Assembly: GCF_000686045.1 (NCBI RefSeq)
Contig: NZ_JMLV01000004.1
Coordinates: forward strand, 203,545-267,544
DNA from: Fodinicurvata fenggangensis DSM 21160
GTDB taxonomy: Bacteria; Pseudomonadota; Alphaproteobacteria; Kiloniellales; DSM-21159
Reading direction: 5' to 3'
DNA: 64,000 nt
Below are positions 43,694 through 52,121 of the stretch, piece after piece. A program made the translations under genes and the position numbers. The notes under the pieces are model-generated. The model saw only the letters and a list, made by a program, of their open reading frames with translations, searched no databases and was not told where the DNA came from. How positions within the stretch are numbered: the first letter of the stretch is position 1; every line of letters begins with the position of its first letter.

Positions 43694-45142
43694 TTATTCG
43701 GCGGCCATGACGGCCGGCCCCTCGGCCTTGGCCTTCAGGTGGCGGTCGATGGATTCGGCGGCGTCGCGGCCGTCGCGGATGGCCCAGACCACCAGCGAGG
43801 CGCCGCGCATGATGTCGCCAGCGGCGAAGACGCCGTCCAGGTTCGACATCATCGTCCGATGATCGACACGCACGGTGCCCCAGTTGGTGGTCTCCAGTTC
43901 CGGCGCGTTGAACAGCACCGGCAGGTCTTCGGGATCGAAGCCCAGCGCCTTGATGACCATGTCGGCCTTCAGCGTGAAGTTGGAGCCCTCCACCGGCTGC
44001 GGGGTCTGGCGCCCGGTGGCGTCGGCCACGCCCAGGTGCATGCGCACGGCGCGCACCTCCTCGACGGTGTTGTCCCGGCCGTCGAAGGCCTCCGGCGCGG
44101 CCAGCCAGACGAACTCCACGCCCTCTTCCTCGGCATTGGCCACTTCGCGCTGCGAGCCCGGCATGTTCTTGCGGTCGCGGCGATAGAGGCACTTCACGGA
44201 GGTGGCGCCCTGGCGCACGGCGGTGCGCACGCAGTCCATGGCGGTGTCGCCGCCGCCGATCACCACCACGTCGCGGCCTTCGGCGTTCAGGGTGCCGTTG
44301 TCGAAATCAGGCACGGAATCGCCCAGGCCCTTGCGGTTCGAGGCGATCAGGTAGTCGAGCGCCGGGAAGACGTTCTGCAGGCCCGCGCCGGGCAGCTTCA
44401 CGTCGCGCGCCTTATAGACGCCGGTGGCCAGCAGGACGGCGTCGTGCTTCGCGCGCAGCTCGGCCAGGCTGGCGTCGCGGCCCACCTCGAAGTTCAGCTT
44501 GAAGACCACGCCGGCATCGGCGATCAGGCGGCTGCGCCGTTCGACGACCTCCTTCTCCAGCTTGAAGTTGGGGATGCCATAGATCATCAGGCCGCCGGCC
44601 CGGTCGTGGCGGTCGTAGATGGTGACCTGGTAGCCCTTGCGGCGCAGCTGCTCGGCGGCGGCCATGCCGCCCGGCCCGGCACCGACGATGCCGATGGACT
44701 GGTCGCGCTCGTGGGTCGGCTTCACCGGCTGGACCCAGCCTTCCTCCCAGGCGGTGTCGGTGATGTACTTCTCGACCTGGCCGATGGTGACCGTGCCGTG
44801 CCCGGCCTGCTCGATGACGCAGTTGCCCTCGCACAGGCGGTCCTGGGGACAGATGCGCCCGCAGATCTCCGGGAAGTTGTTGGTGGCCTGGCTGACCTCA
44901 TAGGCCTCTTCCAGGCGGCCTTCCGCCGTCAGCATCAGCCAGTCGGGGATGTTGTTGTGCACCGGGCAGTGCACCTGGCAGAAGGGCACGCCACACTGCG
45001 AACACCGCCCGGCCTGGTCGGCGGCGGAATCCGGGTCGAATTCCTCGTAGATCTCTTCGAAATCCTCTCGCCGTTCCGGCGCACTGCGCTTGGGGGGCGT
45101 GCGCTGTTCGAGGTTGACGAATTTCAGCATGCGGTTCGGCAT
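43694..45142 (-). CDS. gltD: Glutamate synthase [NADPH] small subunit
   Basis: GltD takes electrons from NADPH and passes them through FAD and two 4Fe-4S clusters to GltB. The protein of about 482 residues has the N-terminal cysteine pattern CSQCGVPFCQVHCPVHNNIPDW and CGRICPQDRLCEGNCV. The FAD motif is IGIVGAGPGGMAAAEQL and the NADPH motif is VVVIGGGDTAMDCVRTA. The start at 45142 (MPNRMLKFV) fits homologs; AGGAAC lies close upstream. It is first in the gltDB operon. Confidence 0.97.
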   Translation of the reverse strand: MPNRMLKFVNLEQRTPPKRSAPERREDFEEIYEEFDPDSAADQAGRCSQCGVPFCQVHCPVHNNIPDWLMLTAEGRLEEAYEVSQATNNFPEICGRICPQDRLCEGNCVIEQAGHGTVTIGQVEKYITDTAWEEGWVQPVKPTHERDQSIGIVGAGPGGMAAAEQLRRKGYQVTIYDRHDRAGGLMIYGIPNFKLEKEVVERRSRLIADAGVVFKLNFEVGRDASLAELRAKHDAVLLATGVYKARDVKLPGAGLQNVFPALDYLIASNRKGLGDSVPDFDNGTLNAEGRDVVVIGGGDTAMDCVRTAVRQGATSVKCLYRRDRKNMPGSQREVANAEEEGVEFVWLAAPEAFDGRDNTVEEVRAVRMHLGVADATGRQTPQPVEGSNFTLKADMVIKALGFDPEDLPVLFNAPELETTNWGTVRVDHRTMMSNLDGVFAAGDIMRGASLVVWAIRDGRDAAESIDRHLKAKAEGPAVMAAE

Positions 45143-45247
45143 CGTTCCTGACTTTCCTGGCTTTTTCTGGGAGCCCGTTGCGGCGGGCCGCCGGTCGTCT
45201 TTAGCGGCGGTTATACGGCATTTCATCCGCTTTGACGAGCAAAAATC

Positions 45248-45276
45248 ATTATATAGGTCAGTAATAGATAACTAAA
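45248..45276 (-). promoter_or_regulatory. Probable promoter of gltDB
   Basis: A consensus -10 TATAAT (minus strand, 45248-45253) is preceded 17 bp upstream by a weak TTTAGT (45271-45276), about 105 bp before gltD. A weak -35 with a perfect -10 suggests activator dependence. Apart from this and the infA promoter, the 414-bp gap 45143-45556 shows no gene. Confidence 0.5.
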
Positions 45277-45445
45277 TGACAGCTGGCCTGAGCCGGAAGT
45301 GCAACTTTTGTCAGGCCGCAAATAAACCATCGAGAATGATAGTACCGAAACGAGACTAAATATGTCGCTGGCAGGAAAAAAGGCGGCGCTGCTCTTGCGT
45401 TCACGGGGGCGAATGCCCTATATGCGAGTGCGCCGTGCGGCGAGA

Positions 45446-45474
45446 TTGTGAATTCCAATCAAAGACTGTATGAT
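45446..45474 (+). promoter_or_regulatory. Sigma-70 promoter of infA
   Basis: TTGTGA (45446-45451) and TATGAT (45469-45474) are 17 bp apart, 82 bp upstream of the infA ATG. Confidence 0.6.
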
Positions 45475-45556
45475 CCGCGCGCTTTCCGACAGGCCCATGC
45501 TTGGGGAGAGCCACAACGGCGCTTTTGCCAGAAAGAACAACGACAGAAACGTAGGT

Positions 45557-45775
45557 ATGTCCAAAGAAGACCTGATGGAATTTCAGGGCACGGTTGCCGA
45601 ACTGCTGCCCAACGCCATGTTCCGCGTGAAGCTGGACAACGGCCACGAAGTCCTGGCCCACACGGCCGGAAAGATGCGCAAGCACCGCATCCGCGTGTTG
45701 GCCGGAGACCGCGTCAACGTGGAAATGACGCCCTACGACCTGACCAAGGGCCGTATCACCTTCCGCTACAAGTAA
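45557..45775 (+). CDS. infA: Translation initiation factor IF-1
   Basis: The 72-residue OB-fold protein [20 protein letters not shown]...[17 protein letters not shown] is IF-1, which binds the ribosomal A site during initiation. Length is exactly that of the family, so the ATG at 45557 is correct despite longer in-frame extensions. It is followed 11 bp later by the maf gene; infA-maf-RNase-yacG is a common alphaproteobacterial order. Confidence 0.98.
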   Translation: MSKEDLMEFQGTVAELLPNAMFRVKLDNGHEVLAHTAGKMRKHRIRVLAGDRVNVEMTPYDLTKGRITFRYK

Positions 45776-45786
45776 GGGGGCCGGCC

Positions 45787-46365
45787 GTGGCCGCTGCCCG
45801 CTTCATCCTCGCCTCGGCTTCGCCGCGCAGGCGCGATCTGTTGCGTCAGATCGGGCTGCCGCCGGACGCGATCGACCCGGCCGACCTGGATGAGACGCCG
45901 CTGAAGGGCGAGCTGCCGCCGGCCTATGCCAAGCGCATTGCGCGCGACAAGGCCGAGGCCGTGGCCGCGCGGCAGCAGGACGCCTATGTCCTGGCCGCCG
46001 ATACGGTGGTGGCCCTGGGCCGGCGCATCCTGCCCAAGCCGGCGGACATGGCGACGGCGCGCAGCTGCCTGGAGAAGCTCTCCGGCCGGCGCCACCGCGT
46101 GCTGGGCGGCATCACCCTGATCCGTCCCGACGGCACATGCTCCCAACGCCTGGTGACCACGGCGGTGCGCTTCAAGCGCCTGGATGAGATCGAGATCCAG
46201 GCCTATCTGGAGTCCGGCGAATGGGACGGCAAGGCCGGCGGCTATGCCATCCAGGGCTTCGCCGCCGCCTTCATCCCCTGGATCAACGGGTCCTACGACA
46301 ATGTCGTAGGCCTGGCCGTGGACCAGGTCTGGAACCTCCTGAGGGGCGCGGGATACCGGCCGTGA
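45787..46365 (+). CDS. Maf family nucleotide pyrophosphatase
   Basis: Maf proteins hydrolyse non-canonical or excess nucleoside triphosphates to monophosphates (house-cleaning, also linked to septum formation). The 192-residue protein starts at a GTG with AAGGGGGCC upstream and opens ARFILASASPRRRDLLRQIG. It continues with RDKAEAVAARQQDAYVLAADTVVALG (catalytic Asp) and YDNVVGLAV at the C terminus. Its stop overlaps the GTG of the next gene by 4 bp. Confidence 0.93.
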   Translation: MAAARFILASASPRRRDLLRQIGLPPDAIDPADLDETPLKGELPPAYAKRIARDKAEAVAARQQDAYVLAADTVVALGRRILPKPADMATARSCLEKLSGRRHRVLGGITLIRPDGTCSQRLVTTAVRFKRLDEIEIQAYLESGEWDGKAGGYAIQGFAAAFIPWINGSYDNVVGLAVDQVWNLLRGAGYRP

Positions 46366-47516
46366 GCGGGCGCCTGCTGATCTCGGCCTGGCCGGGGGAA
46401 ACCCGGATCGCCCGCCTGGACGCCTACGACGAGCTGACCTTCCTGCGCATCCTGCGCGACGAACGCCCACCCGCCCTGGACGACATCTATCTTGCGCGCG
46501 TGACGCGCCTGGACAAGGGGCTGAACGCTGCCTTTGTCGACCTGGGCCGGGAGCAGCCCGGCTTTCTGCCCCTGGGCAAGGCCGTGACGCGCCCGGACGA
46601 AGGCACGGCTCTCACCCTGCGCGTGACCCGTGCGCCGGCCGAGGACAAGGGCGCCAAGCTGGCGCCGGCCCAGGTGGAGGTGCCGGCCGGCGTGAAGCCA
46701 CCCGCCTGCCTGCAGCGCGGCGAGGACCTGACCGCCCTGGTGCGTGGCCTGGCACAGGCCGACGACGAGATCATCTGTGACGACAGCGCGACCTGCAACG
46801 CCCTGAAGGCGGCGGGGGTCGAGGGGACGCACCACCGCGGGCCGGCCCCGCTGTTCGAGCCAACGCTGGAGGCCGAGATCGATGCCCTCCTGCAGCCGCA
46901 GGTGACCCTGTCCGGGGGCGGCGACCTGTTGGTCGAACCGGTGCGCACCCTGACCGCCATCGACGTGAACAGCGGTCGCCGGGACGGCCGCGGCGGGGCC
47001 GCGCGCAAGGCGCTGGAGGTCAACCTGGCCGCGGCGGAGGAGATCGCGCGGCAACTGCGCCTGCGCGACCTGTCGGGGCGCATCGTGGTGGACTTCCTGG
47101 AGATGGCCGGCAAGCGCGAGCGCGAACAGCTGATGGAGGCCCTGCGCGCCGCCGTGGCGGGGGACTCCGAACCGGTGCAGGTCCAGCCGCTGAAGGGCAG
47201 CGGCCTGGCCGAGCTGACCCGGCGGCGCAGCCGGCAGCCCCTGCATGAAGTGCTCTGCGCGCCCGTGGGCCCGGGCGGCTGTGGCTGGCGCAAGTCGGCG
47301 ACAACCCGGGCCTTCGAGCTGGTCCGCGCCCTCGATGCCCGTCCGCCCCAGGTCGCCCTGAAGGCGACAGTGACGCAGCCGGTCGGCCAGGCCCTGGAGG
47401 GACCGGCCGCCGCCGCCCTGGCGCGGCTGGCCGAACGGCGCGGACGACAGCCGGATATTGCAATCCGCGCGGCGGACGCGCTAGACCGGTATGGCTATAG
47501 CCTGGAAGAGGGATAG
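46362..47516 (+). CDS. Ribonuclease E/G family protein (short form)
   Basis: This protein of about 384 residues starts at a GTG overlapping the maf stop. It carries an S1-like RNA-binding segment (LDDIYLARVTRLDKGLNAAFVDLG) and the RNase E/G catalytic domain with the metal aspartates in LTAIDVNSGRR and GRIVVDFLEMAGKRER. It is shorter than RNase G (about 490 residues), with no C-terminal scaffold and no visible Zn-link CPxxC pair, so oligomerisation may differ from RNase E. The C-terminal PLHEVLCAPVGPGGCGWRKS contains two cysteines. This short form next to maf and yacG is usual in alphaproteobacteria. Confidence 0.92.
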   Translation: MSGRLLISAWPGETRIARLDAYDELTFLRILRDERPPALDDIYLARVTRLDKGLNAAFVDLGREQPGFLPLGKAVTRPDEGTALTLRVTRAPAEDKGAKLAPAQVEVPAGVKPPACLQRGEDLTALVRGLAQADDEIICDDSATCNALKAAGVEGTHHRGPAPLFEPTLEAEIDALLQPQVTLSGGGDLLVEPVRTLTAIDVNSGRRDGRGGAARKALEVNLAAAEEIARQLRLRDLSGRIVVDFLEMAGKREREQLMEALRAAVAGDSEPVQVQPLKGSGLAELTRRRSRQPLHEVLCAPVGPGGCGWRKSATTRAFELVRALDARPPQVALKATVTQPVGQALEGPAAAALARLAERRGRQPDIAIRAADALDRYGYSLEEG

Positions 47517-47522
47517 GCGGTC

Positions 47523-47810
47523 ATGAGTGGCGGCGACGACAGCGAAAGCGGCAAGGACAACAGCGGTGCCGAGGCCGAGGAGGCCAAGGTGATCTCCCTG
47601 CAGGCGCGCAAGCGCCAGGGGCGGAGCTGTCCCATCTGTGGCAAGCCGGAGGTGCAGGACCATCGCCCCTTCTGTTCGGCCCACTGCAAGAACGTGGACC
47701 TGAACCGCTGGCTGGGCGAGCGCTATCGCGTGCCCACGGACGAGGCCCCCGACAGCCTGCCCGGCGGAGGCGGCGGGGACGAGGACGACCCGGGCCCCCA
47801 GTCTGCCTGA
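47523..47810 (+). CDS. yacG: DNA gyrase inhibitor YacG
   Basis: The 95-residue protein has the YacG zinc finger CPICGKPEVQDHRPFCSAHC (C-x2-C-x11-C-x3-C) followed by the conserved KNVDLNRWLGERYRVP. YacG binds GyrB and blocks DNA binding by gyrase. N- and C-terminal extensions are acidic and low-complexity. It follows the RNase gene by 6 bp. Confidence 0.95.
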   Translation: MSGGDDSESGKDNSGAEAEEAKVISLQARKRQGRSCPICGKPEVQDHRPFCSAHCKNVDLNRWLGERYRVPTDEAPDSLPGGGGGDEDDPGPQSA

Positions 47811-47890
47811 TCCCGCAACCGGCCTGATCTCCCGGCAGGCGCCGCTGCGCCTTCTCCACAGGAAAGCGGATAAAAATCGGCCCGGCACTC

Positions 47891-47919
47891 TGGACAGAAC
47901 CCCTCACTTCTCCTATAAG
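47891..47919 (+). promoter_or_regulatory. Promoter of tRNA-Phe
   Basis: TGGACA (47891-47896) and TATAAG (47914-47919) are 17 bp apart, 60 bp upstream of the mature tRNA. Confidence 0.55.
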
Positions 47920-47978
47920 CCCGAACTGCCCGCTGCATTCGGGACGCGCCAACCGCCCGACCAGACCCGCAGCCCGGC

Positions 47979-48054
47979 GCCCAGGTAGCTCAGTTGGTAG
48001 AGCATGCGACTGAAAATCGCAGTGTCGGTGGTTCGATTCCGCCCCTGGGCACCA
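47979..48054 (+). tRNA. tRNA-Phe (anticodon GAA)
   Basis: The 76-nt cloverleaf has acceptor arms GCCCAGG/CCTGGGC, the D-arm TAGCTCAGTTGGTAGAGCA, the anticodon stem TGCGA with loop CTGAAAA (anticodon GAA), the T-loop GGTTCGATTCC and an encoded ACCA. It marks the left edge of the accessory segment. Confidence 0.97.
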
Positions 48055-48279
48055 CCTGCTTCACAGAAAATCAACTTGAAATAGAGGCTCTTCCCCATGA
48101 ACGGGGGGGTGGGCATTCATCTTTAGCGCGCCGCATAAATTTGGTCACTGCGTCACAAAAATTTTGCGGCTACAGGACGGTAACCTGAGGAGTCTATGGG
48201 ACCCTTTATAAAGGTCATCTTCCATTCCCTTAATGTAGGTTTTAAGGTTTCTTTTATCTGACCTGTAAAGGGGGCCTCC

Positions 48280-48558
48280 ATGCGCATACTGATTGCCATT
48301 CTCGTCATCTTACTCGCTGTTCCGGTCTTGGCCGCGCCTGGCGATATCCACTATGTGAAGTCGCTTCAGGCCGAAGTGCGGGAAGGACCCAGCGATGTCT
48401 CTGAGGTCAAGTTCGTGATTGCCATTGGCCGCAAGCTTGTGGAGTTCCAGCGGGAGGGAGATTATATCCAGGCTGGCATTGATAAGACCGGCGGTCGTGA
48501 AGGCTGGATCAGACTTAACCAGGTTGGACCCACAGATCCGGACGGCCTGACGTATTGA
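48280..48558 (+). CDS. Small exported SH3-like protein
   Basis: This 92-residue protein has a clear signal peptide (hydrophobic 4-17, ending VLAAP). Its mature part fits a bacterial SH3 repeat: VKSLQAEVREGPSDVSEVKFVIAIG, then KLVEFQREGDYIQAGIDKTGGREGWI. Such domains bind peptidoglycan or proteins at the envelope. The 225 bp before it carry no gene. It is the first gene of the AT-richer accessory segment and may be independent of the next gene. Confidence 0.7.
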   Translation: MRILIAILVILLAVPVLAAPGDIHYVKSLQAEVREGPSDVSEVKFVIAIGRKLVEFQREGDYIQAGIDKTGGREGWIRLNQVGPTDPDGLTY

Positions 48559-48595
48559 CCCGACGCCGTCATTCCGGCTGTGATATATTAAATCG

Positions 48596-49918
48596 ATGCC
48601 AATATTTGCGAAGCGGCGGCAGTGCGCAATGCTCACGGAACTTTCGCAGTACATTACTCCTGCGAAGTTCAACGACTATCTGGGACGCCTTGATAACAAA
48701 GATCCGAAAGACGCACTTTCTATCGAAAGCGAGTTGGCTGTCCTGTGGGCGATTTCTCGTGTGGCGCATATTTTGCCGGAACCGGTGCTTACAAATGGAA
48801 GAACGCCGGATGCGCGATCGGACGATTTGTTTGCCTCAGGTCCGTCCGTTGTCGAAGTACGCGCGCTTTCTGACGATAGTTTCTCAGGTAAGGAAGCCAT
48901 GGACCGGACGGCCAATATCATTGCTTCCTACGCAGACCGGTTCCAAAAAAGGGCGGGCGATCATCTCTACTTCGAGTTCCTGGATCGAAAATACTGGACA
49001 ACGCGCTTTCATCGTGAGCGCTGCGTCGATCCGGAATTTGAGTTAAGTGATGGAATCAAAGGTGTGCTCCGACAATGGATAACGGCATCGGACTGGCCCA
49101 ACCCTGAACGGATCAGGATCGCGGAAGGTAAAACGGATGTTGTTATCAGCTGGAAGGAATCCACGATTCGGCAGTTCCGAACCTTTTGCCGCATGCCGCC
49201 TGTCGCCTACCATCTTGAGAAGAATCCCGTCTACAATGCACTCTGGAAAAAAAACAAGCTCAAGCAGCTAAAAGGAACACCTCCCGGTACGCGGCGTTGT
49301 GTCGTGCTCGTGGATGCTGGCTGCTACCTGCTTAGCACGGGGCTTCGTCCTAGGGGCACCGTATTTGAAATCAGTGGCGAAGCAATCATTCACCACGCGC
49401 TTGCCAAGCTGAAGATAGATACGGTCATCGTTCTGTCTCCCTACAGGCACAGGGAGCCTGTATTTAGTGCACATTCCGAAATGTTCTGGAAGGTGAGTTG
49501 CTTTGATAATCGAACAAGCATCCCCGATGGTGAATATGACCGAATTTGGGAGATGGCTGACCAGCTTCCGAAGCCCCAATTTGAAGGGGACCAGGCAAGG
49601 GATAGGCATGGCAGCTTCGTCGCGGACAAGCGACGTTGGTACTTACCAACGTGTAGACGGCAGTCAGCGGGAGGAAAAATGACAATCAAGCTTTCAGCTA
49701 GGCTTCTGCATGAGTATCTCGCGGGTCGAATTGATGGCGATCAGTTTCGCGAAAAGGCCTTCAACAATGAGAAGAATTATTTCGACTCCGAATTTGCTCG
49801 AGGTCATGAGATCATAGAAGCTCACTTCGAATCCGGTGGCGTTGATGCGGACGACGACTATGTAGTCTTCGATCTCGATATCAATTGGAACAAACTGGCA
49901 AAAAAACACCCTAAGTAA
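48596..49918 (+). CDS. Unrecognised 440-residue protein
   Basis: I do not recognise this family. It has no signal peptide or membrane segment and is mixed-charge and soluble. Segments that look structured include ESELAVLWAISRVAHILPEP, then NGRTPDARSDD and SVVEVRALSDDSF, an arrangement of Glu, Asp and E-x-R that loosely recalls PD-(D/E)xK nucleases; this is only a resemblance. Residues 230-300 contain CVVLVDAGCYLLSTG and DTVIVLSPYRHREPVF, which look like core beta strands. Base composition is lower in GC than flanking core genes. An alternative start is at 48629 (MLTEL). It lies near an hsdM relic, so a defence-related role is possible but unproven. Confidence 0.65.
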   Translation: MPIFAKRRQCAMLTELSQYITPAKFNDYLGRLDNKDPKDALSIESELAVLWAISRVAHILPEPVLTNGRTPDARSDDLFASGPSVVEVRALSDDSFSGKEAMDRTANIIASYADRFQKRAGDHLYFEFLDRKYWTTRFHRERCVDPEFELSDGIKGVLRQWITASDWPNPERIRIAEGKTDVVISWKESTIRQFRTFCRMPPVAYHLEKNPVYNALWKKNKLKQLKGTPPGTRRCVVLVDAGCYLLSTGLRPRGTVFEISGEAIIHHALAKLKIDTVIVLSPYRHREPVFSAHSEMFWKVSCFDNRTSIPDGEYDRIWEMADQLPKPQFEGDQARDRHGSFVADKRRWYLPTCRRQSAGGKMTIKLSARLLHEYLAGRIDGDQFREKAFNNEKNYFDSEFARGHEIIEAHFESGGVDADDDYVVFDLDINWNKLAKKHPK

Positions 49919-50036
49919 GGTATATCCGTCTATCGCGTGTCGGTCTGATAATCTGCAAGCCACAGAGGTCCCAGACGCAGTTGCGCGTATTCACAATGTC
50001 AAAGAGCCGGTCGTCCTGACCAAATAGATTGCATTC

Positions 50037-50333
50037 TTGCTATCGGTGCTAGTCGTGATACTATCGCAGGTTATAGAACGCTTTCGCCCTGCCAAGTACA
50101 CGCTTACGCTGGCGCAGATCCTGCGGCTTCGCTTCGGGTGGACCGAGGAAAAGGTTGTGCGCACTTGCGTTCAGCTGGTTGAAAAGCATCCCTGCTGGAC
50201 GGTTCACCCTCGGCCCTTCCATGGCGGTGAGACCAAGCGCGTCTGGATCCCCGAAGTCCTCATGGAGTATGCTCGTATTCTGATGGCGAAAGCCGTTCCC
50301 CTGGGGGCTGCGGCGGCGTTTGAAGCCCTATGA
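50037..50333 (+). CDS. Hypothetical 98-residue ORF, possibly a remnant
   Basis: This frame opens with a TTG and a hydrophobic stretch LLSVLVVILSQVIERF, then a helical region with FGWTEEKVVRTCVQLVEKHPCW. No family is recognised and there is no clear ribosome-binding site. It directly precedes a decayed hsdM fragment, so it may itself be debris. Confidence 0.3.
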   Translation: MLSVLVVILSQVIERFRPAKYTLTLAQILRLRFGWTEEKVVRTCVQLVEKHPCWTVHPRPFHGGETKRVWIPEVLMEYARILMAKAVPLGAAAAFEAL

Positions 50334-50362
50334 TGATTTCTACCGGCATCTGGTGCAGCTAG

Positions 50363-50539
50363 GACGTGAAGGCCGGCGTCCTGTTCTTCGACAAGCGCCC
50401 GGCTGTTCGATGACAGCCTGGAGGACACGGAGAACCTGCCGGCCCCGACCTGCTGGCCGCCGAGATCGTCGAGAACCTGGAATCGGCCCTGGAACAGTTC
50501 CGCAGCGTCAGCCAGGAACTTGCGGCAGAGACGGAATAG
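50363..50539 (+). pseudogene. hsdM: Decayed C-terminal fragment of type I restriction methylase HsdM
   Basis: Three conserved HsdM C-terminal stretches survive, interrupted by a large deletion and frame changes. DVKAGVLFFDKRPA (from 50363) stops at a TGA. DDSLEDTENLPAP is in another frame. DLLAAEIVENLESALEQF then runs in the first frame to a TAG at 50537-50539. In intact HsdM proteins the first motif lies about 80 residues before the others. No hsdS or hsdR is present. The element is therefore a relic of a lost restriction-modification locus. Confidence 0.65.
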
Positions 50540-50567
50540 GGAGCGGTGTGTCGATCAAGGAGGGTAA

Positions 50568-51197
50568 ATGAAAAAACCAAAGACCATGAAGGCGCTGGAG
50601 GAGCTTGGGCGAGTCCGGCTGTCAAAGAGCTTCTATATGCGCGACTTCCTCTATTCCGAGATCGCCGCTTTCCATGGCATCCCCAATATCCCTGATGATC
50701 CTGATCTCGCCATCGCTGCGGGCGAGCGGCTGTGCGAAGAACTTCTCGAACCTCTACACGCGACCTTCGGCCGGGTCGCCATTCGCTCGGCTTATCGCTC
50801 CTGCGAAGTCAACGAGTATGGAAACAGGAACGGCCTGAATTGCGGGAGCAATGAGGCCAATTACGTCCATCACATCTGGGACCGGACTGACGGAGATAAC
50901 TGTATGGGGGCGACCGCCTGTGTCGTGGTCCCGTGGTTCGCTGATCGCTTCGAAGCCGGTGCCGATTGGCGTGCGCTTGCATGGTGGGTCCATGACCACT
51001 TGCCTTACTCGACGCTCTATTTCTTTCCGAAACTGGCCGCCTTCAACATACAGTGGCACGAGCGACCGTTGCGCCGGATTGACAGCTACGTGACGCCGAA
51101 GGGCTGTCTGACCAAGCCGGGGATGGAGAACCATTCCGTCAGTCATGCGGATTGGTATGAAGGCTTTCCTGAACTGAGTCCGGTAGCGGTTTCTTGA
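50568..51197 (+). CDS. Peptidase M15-like (DD-peptidase zinc-fold) hypothetical protein
   Basis: This 209-residue protein has conserved-looking blocks FYMRDFLYSEIAAFHGIPNIP, RLCEELLEPLHATFGRVAIRSAYRS, NYVHHIWDRTDG, MGATACVVVPWF and FNIQWHERPLRRIDSY. The SAYRS and later His/Asp and WH motifs resemble the M15/hedgehog-type zinc DD-peptidase fold, though no signal peptide is present, so it would act inside the cell. I recall similar proteins as stand-alone accessory genes in alphaproteobacteria. AAGGAGGG lies 5 bp upstream of the ATG. Function is unknown. Confidence 0.7.
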   Translation: MKKPKTMKALEELGRVRLSKSFYMRDFLYSEIAAFHGIPNIPDDPDLAIAAGERLCEELLEPLHATFGRVAIRSAYRSCEVNEYGNRNGLNCGSNEANYVHHIWDRTDGDNCMGATACVVVPWFADRFEAGADWRALAWWVHDHLPYSTLYFFPKLAAFNIQWHERPLRRIDSYVTPKGCLTKPGMENHSVSHADWYEGFPELSPVAVS

Positions 51198-51333
51198 ACC
51201 ATGAAGGTGCGCCGCGGGCACGTGCGGATTCTCAAGGCGTTCGGCTGCTCATAAACATCTTGCCTATAATATCTTCAAGCGCGTGCGTGAACGCAATTAC
51301 GTGGAATGACGTGCCACTGCCAAGGGGATAGAG

Positions 51334-51735
51334 CTATTCCACCAGCGGGCGGCTGTAGCGTTCGATGAAGCTGGCAAGATCCGCCACGGTCGTCTCGTGC
51401 CGGATGACGGACATGCCGGCTTCGTAGGCGTCTTCTTCCGGGGCGTCGAGATAGATGCCGTTCATCACCAGGAAGGTCATGGCGGCCAGCCAGGCCAGGC
51501 GCTTGTTGCCGTCCAGCAGAGCATGACGTGTCACGATCCCCTCGAAGACCAGAGCCGAGAGCAGGGCTGCAGTGGCCTGGGGATCGTAATCGGCGTAGGT
51601 TCGCGCACGCTCGAAGCCTGCGCTGAGGTCGTCGGGAGAGGTGACCACCAGTTTCTCGTCATGGTCCTCCATGAAACGGGCAAGCCGGTCGACCACCGCC
51701 TGGGGATGCGGCCAGACGTAACTGTTGACGCTCAT
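51334..51735 (-). CDS. doc: Doc-type Fic-fold toxin
   Basis: This 133-residue protein matches the death-on-curing subgroup of Fic proteins: the motif HALLDGNKRLAWLAAMTFLVMNG carries the HxxxDGNKR signature, and EGIVTRHA precedes it. Doc phosphorylates elongation factor Tu and arrests translation. The ATG at 51735 (MSVNSYV) leaves 46 bp after the antitoxin stop; an upstream in-frame ATG at 51813 would overlap the antitoxin gene. The pair is transcribed from the operator-bearing promoter at 52.04 kb. Confidence 0.88.
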   Translation of the reverse strand: MSVNSYVWPHPQAVVDRLARFMEDHDEKLVVTSPDDLSAGFERARTYADYDPQATAALLSALVFEGIVTRHALLDGNKRLAWLAAMTFLVMNGIYLDAPEEDAYEAGMSVIRHETTVADLASFIERYSRPLVE

Positions 51736-51781
51736 GCCCTGTTGCCCGGTTGCGCTGGTATCTGGCGAAGCTGTCTGCGTG

Positions 51782-52009
51782 TCATTGTCCGAAAAGGCGC
51801 AGGGTGCGGGCATAGCGTGAGGCCATGCGGTCCGCGGCCCGCCAGGTCTCGTCGTAGTGGCTGTCTTCAACCTGGGCCGTGAACTGTCCTTCGGATACGG
51901 AGACGCGTAGGGTCGAGCCCACGTCAGCCTTCAATTCCTGAAGAATATCCTGGGAGAGCGGCAGGAAAGCACTGTTTCCGATTTTCTTGATGGTCTTGCG
52001 TGTATCCAT
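51782..52009 (-). CDS. AbrB/MazE-fold antitoxin
   Basis: This 75-residue protein begins MDTRKTIKKIGNSAFLPLSQDILQEL, the swapped-hairpin AbrB/MazE DNA-binding pattern. A C-terminal helix (WRAADRMASRYARTLRLFG) would bind and neutralise the Doc toxin. It precedes the toxin gene and presumably represses its own promoter through the nearby dyad. Confidence 0.85.
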   Translation of the reverse strand: MDTRKTIKKIGNSAFLPLSQDILQELKADVGSTLRVSVSEGQFTAQVEDSHYDETWRAADRMASRYARTLRLFGQ

Positions 52010-52037
52010 GGTGCGCCACTCTCAATCTTAAGCATTA

Positions 52038-52068
52038 CGTATATACTAAAGTTTATACGGAAATTCAA
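52038..52068 (-). promoter_or_regulatory. Promoter and operator of the antitoxin-doc operon
   Basis: On the minus strand TTGAAT (52063-52068) and TATATA (52040-52045) are 17 bp apart. An inverted repeat CGTATA/TATACG (52038-52059, 10-bp spacer) covers the -10 box and spacer, where binding by the antitoxin would block polymerase. Confidence 0.65.
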
Positions 52069-52121
52069 GGTCTCGAATACTGCTGACGTGATTTCTTGAA
52101 AATAGCCCAAGCCGACAGTCT

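Noticed and set aside
48030..48054. 3' end of tRNA-Phe as an integration (att) site
   Set aside because: I found no second copy of the tRNA end in the window and no integrase, so an att call is not supported.
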